A program made the translations under genes and the position numbers. 47,275 bases of DNA from Natronolimnohabitans innermongolicus JCM 12255. Lineage in GTDB: Archaea > Halobacteriota > Halobacteria > Halobacteriales > Natrialbaceae. The notes beneath the pieces are model-generated. The model made no database searches and had not been told where the DNA came from. It saw only the letters and a list, made by a program, of their open reading frames with translations. The DNA is taken from contig NZ_AOHZ01000002.1 in the NCBI RefSeq assembly GCF_000337215.1, positions 68,723 through 115,997 on the forward strand, read 5' to 3'. Positions 42,949 through 47,275 of this stretch are shown here, one piece after another; within the stretch, counting starts at the first letter, position 1, and the number at the start of each line of letters is the position of its first letter.

Positions 42949-43767
42949 GTGTGTACACTGACGCTCGCCTGGCAGGTCTTCGACGAGGTGCCGGTCGCCG
43001 TCGCGGCAAACCGCGACGAGTCAGTCGACCGCGAATCGCGGCCGCCCGCCGTTTACGACGAGAAGCCGCTGGTCGTCGCCCCGAGTGACGCCGAAGCCGG
43101 CGGCACCTGGATCGGAGCCAACGAACACGGTGTCTTCGCCGGGATCACGAACCGCTGGACCGGGGCGGACCTCGCCGGCGAGCGCTCCCGCGGACTGCTC
43201 GTCGCCGACGTCCTCGAGGCGACCTCCGCGGCGGAGGCGGGCTCGATCATCGAGGCAGCGGTCACCGAAGACGAGTACGACGCCTTCTACCTCGTGGCTG
43301 CGGACGAGTCGAACGCCTACTGTTACCGCTGGGACGGCACGCTCTCGCTGACCGAGTTCGAACCCGGCGTCCACGTCGTCGTCAACGTCGCCGTCGACGA
43401 CACCGTCGACATTCCGGCCGTCAGACCCGACATCGCCCGCGAGCAGGCCGCCAACGCGCGGGCGGTCCGCGAGGAGCTGGCAGTCCCGACCGACGCCGAC
43501 GGAACGACGAGCGAATCGGTCGACGACTGGCTCGAGCGAGCCGGCGACATCCTCGGGACCCACGAGTACGGCGTCTGCATCCACCGCGGCAGCTTCGGGA
43601 CGCGCTCGTCGTCGCTGCTCGCCGTCGGTCCCGAGCGACTTCGGTACGCGTTCGCGTCCGGCCCGCCCTGTGAAGCGCCCTACGAGCCGGTCGCCCTCGA
43701 GCACCTCGACGAACTCGAGGGCGGGGGCGAAGGGGATTCGGGATTCGACGTCGAAGGGCAAGTTTAA
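42949..43767 (+). CDS. NRDE / TANGO2-family protein
   Basis: This 272-residue protein starts at GTG giving MCTLTLAWQ, so Cys2 can become an N-terminal nucleophile after Met removal. It contains the NRDE motif (VAANRDESVDRES), GGTWIGANEHGVFAGITNRW and SRGLLVADVL, the TANGO2 core. Eukaryotic TANGO2 is linked to heme and lipid handling; the archaeal role is unknown. It lies 66 bases after menE on the same strand. Confidence 0.88.
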   Translation: MCTLTLAWQVFDEVPVAVAANRDESVDRESRPPAVYDEKPLVVAPSDAEAGGTWIGANEHGVFAGITNRWTGADLAGERSRGLLVADVLEATSAAEAGSIIEAAVTEDEYDAFYLVAADESNAYCYRWDGTLSLTEFEPGVHVVVNVAVDDTVDIPAVRPDIAREQAANARAVREELAVPTDADGTTSESVDDWLERAGDILGTHEYGVCIHRGSFGTRSSSLLAVGPERLRYAFASGPPCEAPYEPVALEHLDELEGGGEGDSGFDVEGQV

Positions 43768-43770
43768 GCG
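43761..43770 (+). promoter_or_regulatory. TATA box for the leader ORF and HTH gene
   Basis: The box agtttaagcg overlaps the end of the NRDE gene and is centred about 28 bases before the ATG at 43793. Transcription should therefore start at or next to that ATG, not at the HTH gene's GTG at 43840. Confidence 0.5.
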
Positions 43771-43792
43771 GCTCGCTCCATCTCTTACGTAC

Positions 43793-43843
43793 ATGGACGC
43801 ACTCCTGGCCCTAGCGACGAGTACGGAGAGGTGGTCACCGTGA
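43793..43843 (+). CDS. 16-codon leader ORF coupled to the HTH gene
   Basis: The peptide MDALLALATSTERWSP ends at TGA 43841-43843, overlapping the GTG start of the HTH gene at 43840 (GTGA). A TATA box lies 28 bases before its ATG, so it is the first possible codon of a leaderless mRNA. It may exist to bring ribosomes to the downstream start by termination-reinitiation. No conservation could be checked. Confidence 0.35.
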   Translation: MDALLALATSTERWSP

Positions 43844-44190
43844 GCGTTTCTCCCGCCGAAGCCGAACTCTCCGACGCCGAACGCGCCGGCCTCGAACTCG
43901 TTCGCGAGACCGGTGGCATCCACCAGAGCGACTTCTGGAAGGAACTGGACGTCTCCTCGCGGAAGGGCAGCCGGATCGTCGAATCGCTCGTCGAGAAGGA
44001 ACTCGTCGACCGAGAAGAGACGGTGTACGACGGCCACAACACCTACTACATTTCGCCGACGGCCCGGGATCTCGACTTTACGCTCCTGATGGCCGGCGAC
44101 ATGCTCTCGCCGTTTATCGGCGAGGAGGAGGTCGACCCCAACAGCGACGCCTTCTCGCAGTGGATCATGAACCTCGCCTACGAGGAGTAG
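43840..44190 (+). CDS. Winged helix-turn-helix regulator
   Basis: This 116-residue protein has a winged helix: SDAERAGLELVRETGGIHQS, DFWKELDVSSRKGSRIVESL and VEKELVDREETVYDGHNTYY. The last 45 residues (LDFTLLMAGDMLSPFIGEEE onward) may form a dimer or ligand contact. It belongs to the widespread haloarchaeal MarR/Lrp-like DNA-binding group. The GTG at 43840 is the best start because no ATG is in frame upstream, and a 16-codon leader ORF overlaps it. Targets are unknown. Confidence 0.75.
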   Translation: MSVSPAEAELSDAERAGLELVRETGGIHQSDFWKELDVSSRKGSRIVESLVEKELVDREETVYDGHNTYYISPTARDLDFTLLMAGDMLSPFIGEEEVDPNSDAFSQWIMNLAYEE

Positions 44191-44220
44191 TCGGCTCGAG
44201 CACCGCTCGATCGGTCGTTT

Positions 44221-44328
44221 TTACTCGTCGTCTTCGCTCGGTGCGAACCAGACGAGCGCCCAGTACTGGAGGCTAAAAAGCAGTATCGCCATCAGCACGA
44301 CGACCGCCATCGCGAGCGTTTCGGCCAT
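44221..44328 (-). CDS. 35-residue single-helix membrane protein
   Basis: This short gene reads MAETLAMAVVVLMAILLFSL, then QYWALVWFAPSEDDE and TAA. It has one hydrophobic helix and an acidic tail, with GC-rich third codon positions. Its ATG is 22 bases after the stop of the 137-residue gene on the same strand, so it probably belongs to that transcript. The composition and placement resemble conserved haloarchaeal micro-membrane proteins, but this could not be checked. Confidence 0.65.
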   Translation of the reverse strand: MAETLAMAVVVLMAILLFSLQYWALVWFAPSEDDE

Positions 44329-44350
44329 CGTGATCGAACCGGGACCCGCG

Positions 44351-44764
44351 TCACTCGTAGGGATCGAACCGCTCGATCAGCACGAACGGATCGCGTTCGC
44401 GGTTGTAGTGGGAAACGTCGCCGTCGATGGCTTCGATGAGCCGGCGGTGAACCTCGCGTGCGGCCCGGCCCTCGTCGGGCTCCAGGTGGTGGCGGCCGCG
44501 CATATCGTTCCAGAAGCCGCCGTCGAGCCAGAGTAGCGTTTCGTCGTTCGACTGAAAGACGACCTCGCCGTCGTCGGTCAGTCCCTCGATGGCGAGTTGT
44601 CGCCCCGAAAGCTGGGCCCGTGCGAGGACGGCCACCAGCTGGCGCCGAGATACCGGCGCGTGTAGCGCGACGTCGTCGATCGTCTCTCCGAAGTATCCCT
44701 CGACGAGATCGCACGCTCGAGAGAACTCGTCGAACTCGACTTTCTGATCTTGCGTGATTTTCAT
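44351..44764 (-). CDS. Conserved haloarchaeal cytoplasmic protein, unknown
   Basis: The 137-residue protein begins MKITQDQKVEFDEFSRACDL and has a mixed alpha/beta look (VSRRQLVAVLARAQLSGRQL, EVVFQSNDETLLWLDGGFWN, VSHYNRERDPFVLIERFDPY). I do not recognise a domain. The TATA box (minus-strand tttttatagc, 44828-44838) is about 69 bases before the ATG, so the mRNA would have a 5' leader of about 40 bases, unlike most genes here. The 35-residue membrane protein follows at 22 bases. Confidence 0.7.
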   Translation of the reverse strand: MKITQDQKVEFDEFSRACDLVEGYFGETIDDVALHAPVSRRQLVAVLARAQLSGRQLAIEGLTDDGEVVFQSNDETLLWLDGGFWNDMRGRHHLEPDEGRAAREVHRRLIEAIDGDVSHYNRERDPFVLIERFDPYE

Positions 44765-44919
44765 TGTTGGTGGGCAGTAGGCGATTACCGAGCGATCAGT
44801 TAGCTGTGTGTACAGTTAGCAAAGTTGCTATAAAAAGCTATCCCTCGGCTCAGCCGTCGAGTTGCGGTTCGAACCGGACGAACGGGGTTCACGGTGACCC
44901 GGGCGAGTGCCGATCCGTC

Positions 44920-46188
44920 TCAGGCCAGGGCGCTCGCGGCGCGGATCAGCCGCTCCTCGCCGAAGGCGGGGCCGACGAGCTGGAGGCCGACGGGGAGGCC
45001 GTCGGTTTCGCCCGCGGGAACGGAGATCGCTGGCAGATCGGCGAGGTTGACCGGGACGGTGTTCGCGTCGGCCAGGTACATCTGCAGCGGGTCGTCCAGG
45101 CTCTCGCCGAGTTCGAACGGCGGGACGGGCATCGTTGGACTGGCGAGGACGTCGGCCTCCGACAGCGCCTCGTCGAAGTCCTGCTTGACCCACGCGCGGG
45201 CGTCCTGGGCTTTCTTGTAGTACTTGTCGTGGTAGCCCGCCGAGAGGGCGTACGTCCCGAGCAGGATCCGGCGTTTGACCTCGTCGCCGAAGCCCTCCTT
45301 GCGGGTCTGGGCGAACGTCTCGTTCCAGTTCCCCTCGGCGTCGGCGGAGTGGCCGTAGCGGACGCCGTCGAACCGGGCGAGGTTCGAGGAGGCTTCCGAC
45401 ATCGCGATCACGTAGTAGGCCTCGACGGCGTGTTCGACCGACGGCAGGGAGACCTCGTGGTACTCCGCGCCCCGGTCCTCGAGGTCGGCGATGGCGTCCC
45501 AGAAGGTGTCGACGACGCCCTCGTCTGCGCCCTCGAGTAGCTCCGTCGGGACGCCGATCGTCAGGCCGTCGACGTCGCCGGTGGCGGCGGCCGCGTAGGT
45601 CGCGTCGTCGCCCTCGGCTCTGGTGGTGGCGTCTCGTTCGTCGCTCCCGGCGATCACGTCGAGCAGCGCCGCGGCGTCCTCGACGTTGTTCGCGAAGGGG
45701 CCGATCTGCTCTAGGCTGTTACCGTAGGCGACGAGACCGTACCGCGAGACCAGCCCGTAGGTGGGCTTGATGCCGACGACGCCGCAAAACGCCGCGGGAC
45801 AGCGGATCGAGCCGCCCGTATCGGTACCGAGCGCGACGTCCGCCTCGCCGGCGGCGACGGCGGCGGCCGACCCCCCGGAGGAACCCCCGGGAACGTGGCC
45901 CGGCGCGGCGGGGTTGTCGACCGAACCGAAGTACGAGGTTTCGTTCGTCGTCCCCATCCCGAACTCGTCCATGTTCGCCTTGCCGACGACGATCGCGCCG
46001 GCGTCTTTCAACCGCTTGACGACCGTCGCGTCGTACGGCGGGACGTACTCCTCGAGCATCCGCGAACCGCAGGTCGTCCGGACGCCCTCGGTCGAGATGT
46101 TGTCCTTGACGGCGACGGTTGTTCCCGCGAGCGGGCCGTCGTCGGCGCCGTCGATGCGCTCTTCGGTGATGTAGATGTTCTCGGACAT
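44920..46188 (-). CDS. gatA: GatA, Asp/Glu-tRNA amidotransferase subunit A
   Basis: This 422-residue amidase-signature protein supplies ammonia for converting misacylated Asp-tRNA(Asn) or Glu-tRNA(Gln). The Ser-cisSer-Lys triad is visible: Lys28 in TTVAVKDNI, then VPGGSSGGSAAAVAAGEADV with the cis-Ser, and the nucleophile Ser in LGTDTGGSIRCPA. It is about 60 residues shorter than bacterial GatA at the N-terminus, as is usual in haloarchaea. The ATG is two bases after the gatC stop, so they form an operon. Confidence 0.94.
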   Translation of the reverse strand: MSENIYITEERIDGADDGPLAGTTVAVKDNISTEGVRTTCGSRMLEEYVPPYDATVVKRLKDAGAIVVGKANMDEFGMGTTNETSYFGSVDNPAAPGHVPGGSSGGSAAAVAAGEADVALGTDTGGSIRCPAAFCGVVGIKPTYGLVSRYGLVAYGNSLEQIGPFANNVEDAAALLDVIAGSDERDATTRAEGDDATYAAAATGDVDGLTIGVPTELLEGADEGVVDTFWDAIADLEDRGAEYHEVSLPSVEHAVEAYYVIAMSEASSNLARFDGVRYGHSADAEGNWNETFAQTRKEGFGDEVKRRILLGTYALSAGYHDKYYKKAQDARAWVKQDFDEALSEADVLASPTMPVPPFELGESLDDPLQMYLADANTVPVNLADLPAISVPAGETDGLPVGLQLVGPAFGEERLIRAASALA

Positions 46189-46190
46189 GA

Positions 46191-46469
46191 TCAGGAAACG
46201 TTCGGGCCCTTGAAGTAGCCGTCTTCGGTCTCGGGGGCGTTCTCGAGGGCGGCCTCGCGATCCAGCGAGTCGCGCTCCTCGTCCGGCCGCATGACGTTCG
46301 TCAACTCGGCCTCGCGATCGACCTCGGGTACCTCGTCTAAGGTCTCGAAGTACTCGAGGATGTCCGCGAACTGTCCCGCGAACCGGTCGACCTCGTCGTC
46401 GTCGAGGTCGACGCGAGCGAGTCCCGCGACGTGGCGGACCTCCTCGGGATTAACGGCATCGTCGCTCAT
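46191..46469 (-). CDS. gatC: GatC, Asp/Glu-tRNA amidotransferase subunit C
   Basis: This 92-residue subunit stabilises GatA within the GatCAB complex. It shows the family's VNPEEVRHVAGLARVDLDDD, FADILEYFETLDEVPEVD and the C-terminal EDGYFKGPNVS. The start at 46469 (MSDDAV) is supported by a TATA-like minus-strand cccttactc 28 bases upstream, so the four-codon longer start is rejected. gatB is not in the window. Confidence 0.92.
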   Translation of the reverse strand: MSDDAVNPEEVRHVAGLARVDLDDDEVDRFAGQFADILEYFETLDEVPEVDREAELTNVMRPDEERDSLDREAALENAPETEDGYFKGPNVS

Positions 46470-46703
46470 GGTTGCTCGCACTGCCCAGCGGGGAGTAAGG
46501 GTTTCGATACCGGCCGTCGAGCGGACCGAGACGCGTCGTCGTCGTCCGCGCCTCCGTCGCGTCGTTCAACGCGAGACTGCGCGTTCGAACCGAGCGACAG
46601 CGGCCCGTTCATCTCACAACACTATCGAAGAATTTAAGTGGCCGGAGTGATATGGTGTATTCCACGACGGAGCGTTTTCCAGCGATCCCTCTACTTCGAC
46701 ACA

Positions 46704-47275
46704 ATGACCCAGACGCGAACACGGCGCGGTGAGCAGCGCCAGCGCGACCGCGAGTCCGAGACCTCGAGCGAACAGTCGACCGAGCGAGAGCAGTGTCCGG
46801 AGTGTGCGGGCCGACTCGTCTCCGACGCGGAACACGCCGAGACCGTCTGCGAGGACTGCGGTCTCGTCGTCGAGGAGGGCGAAATCGACCGCGGCCCCGA
46901 GTGGCGGGCCTTCGACGCCGCCGAGAAAGACGAGAAGTCCCGCGTCGGCGCCCCGACGACGAACATGATGCACGACCAGGGGCTGTCGACGAACATCGGC
47001 TGGCAGGACAAAGACGCCTACGGCCGCTCGCTCTCGAGTCGCCAGCGCCAGAAGATGCAGCGACTTCGCACCTGGAACGAGCGCTTCCGCACCCGCGACT
47101 CCAAGGAGCGCAACCTCAAGCAGGCCCTTGGCGAGATCGACCGCATGGCCTCCGCGCTGGGCTTACCTGAGAACGTTCGCGAGACTGCGAGCGTCATCTA
47201 TCGGCGCGCCCTCGAGGAGGACCTGCTCCCGGGCCGATCGATCGAAGGCGTCGCGACGGCCTCGCTGTACGCGTC
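46704..47275 (+). CDS. tfb: Transcription initiation factor TFB, 3' end outside the window
   Basis: The gene runs off the right edge after 190 codons. The N-terminal zinc ribbon uses Cys31, Cys34, Cys49 and Cys52 (QCPECAGR and VCEDCGLVV). The B-reader/linker follows (RGPEWRAFDAAEKDEKSRVG, APTTNMMHDQGLSTNIGWQD), then the first cyclin fold begins (ASALGLPENVRETASVIYRR, SIEGVATASLYAS). TFB recruits RNA polymerase to TATA-bound TBP. An AT-rich box (aatttaagtg, 46631-46640) lies about 69 bases upstream, which suggests a 5' leader of about 40 bases. Haloarchaea carry several tfb paralogues; which one this is cannot be told. Confidence 0.95.
   Translation, partial: MTQTRTRRGEQRQRDRESETSSEQSTEREQCPECAGRLVSDAEHAETVCEDCGLVVEEGEIDRGPEWRAFDAAEKDEKSRVGAPTTNMMHDQGLSTNIGWQDKDAYGRSLSSRQRQKMQRLRTWNERFRTRDSKERNLKQALGEIDRMASALGLPENVRETASVIYRRALEEDLLPGRSIEGVATASLYA

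Noticed and set aside
1-47275. CRISPR array, rRNA, complete insertion sequence
   Set aside because: No regularly spaced direct repeats, rRNA-like sequence or intact DDE/HUH transposase gene was seen.

Overview
The window is chromosomal DNA of a halophilic archaeon (class Halobacteria), most likely of the Natrialbaceae (Natrinema, Haloterrigena or Natrialba type). The support is very high GC with abundant CTCGAG, strongly acidic proteins, TATA boxes about 27-30 bases before start codons (leaderless mRNAs), Tat signal peptides and Tat lipoproteins, a PGF-CTERM protein, salactin, TFB, Rpo11, Dph2 and haloarchaeal menaquinone genes. Bases 1-18 are not genomic: they match the Tn5/Nextera mosaic end, so base 1 is a contig end.

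Bases 19 to about 4,790 form a visibly AT-richer accessory island. It holds a frameshifted tyrosine-recombinase remnant, a frameshifted and truncated Orc1/Cdc6 remnant, an HSDR_N-type nuclease with a possible base-reading C-terminal domain, a CoiA-like nuclease, and a helix-turn-helix protein whose promoter carries two TTGTACAA palindromes. A long hairpin repeat closes the island and supplies the stop codon of the first core gene.

Bases 4,770-15,760 are core genome: a HisG-like protein, an acidic coiled-coil protein, an MBL-fold hydrolase, a double-HTH regulator, an exported superoxide dismutase with a repetitive acidic tail, Dph2, a four-helix membrane protein, salactin, a mini zinc ribbon and an RNA methylase. 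Bases 15,786-28,231 carry a MacB/LolCDE-like ABC operon, a rhomboid fused to an extracellular domain, Rpo11, a metzincin lipoprotein, a zinc-ribbon/CAP-like membrane protein, HisF, two overlapping Tat lipoproteins and three small proteins.

Bases 28,640-42,882 are organised around menaquinone synthesis: menF-menD on the minus strand and menB, menA-menC-menE on the plus strand. Between menB and menA lies a three-gene exported cassette (DyP-like protein, His-rich P19-like lipoprotein, cohesin-like PGF-CTERM protein) that looks like an iron-handling module. A second structured repeat begins at the menB stop codon. Bases 42,949-47,275 hold a TANGO2/NRDE protein, an HTH gene preceded by a 16-codon leader ORF, a 35-residue membrane protein, gatC-gatA, and the 5' part of a tfb gene cut by the window end.

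No rRNA, tRNA, CRISPR array or intact insertion sequence was found. The best candidates for new biology are the nuclease island with its operator, the iron cassette inside the men cluster, the salactin locus, and the hairpin repeats placed on stop codons.
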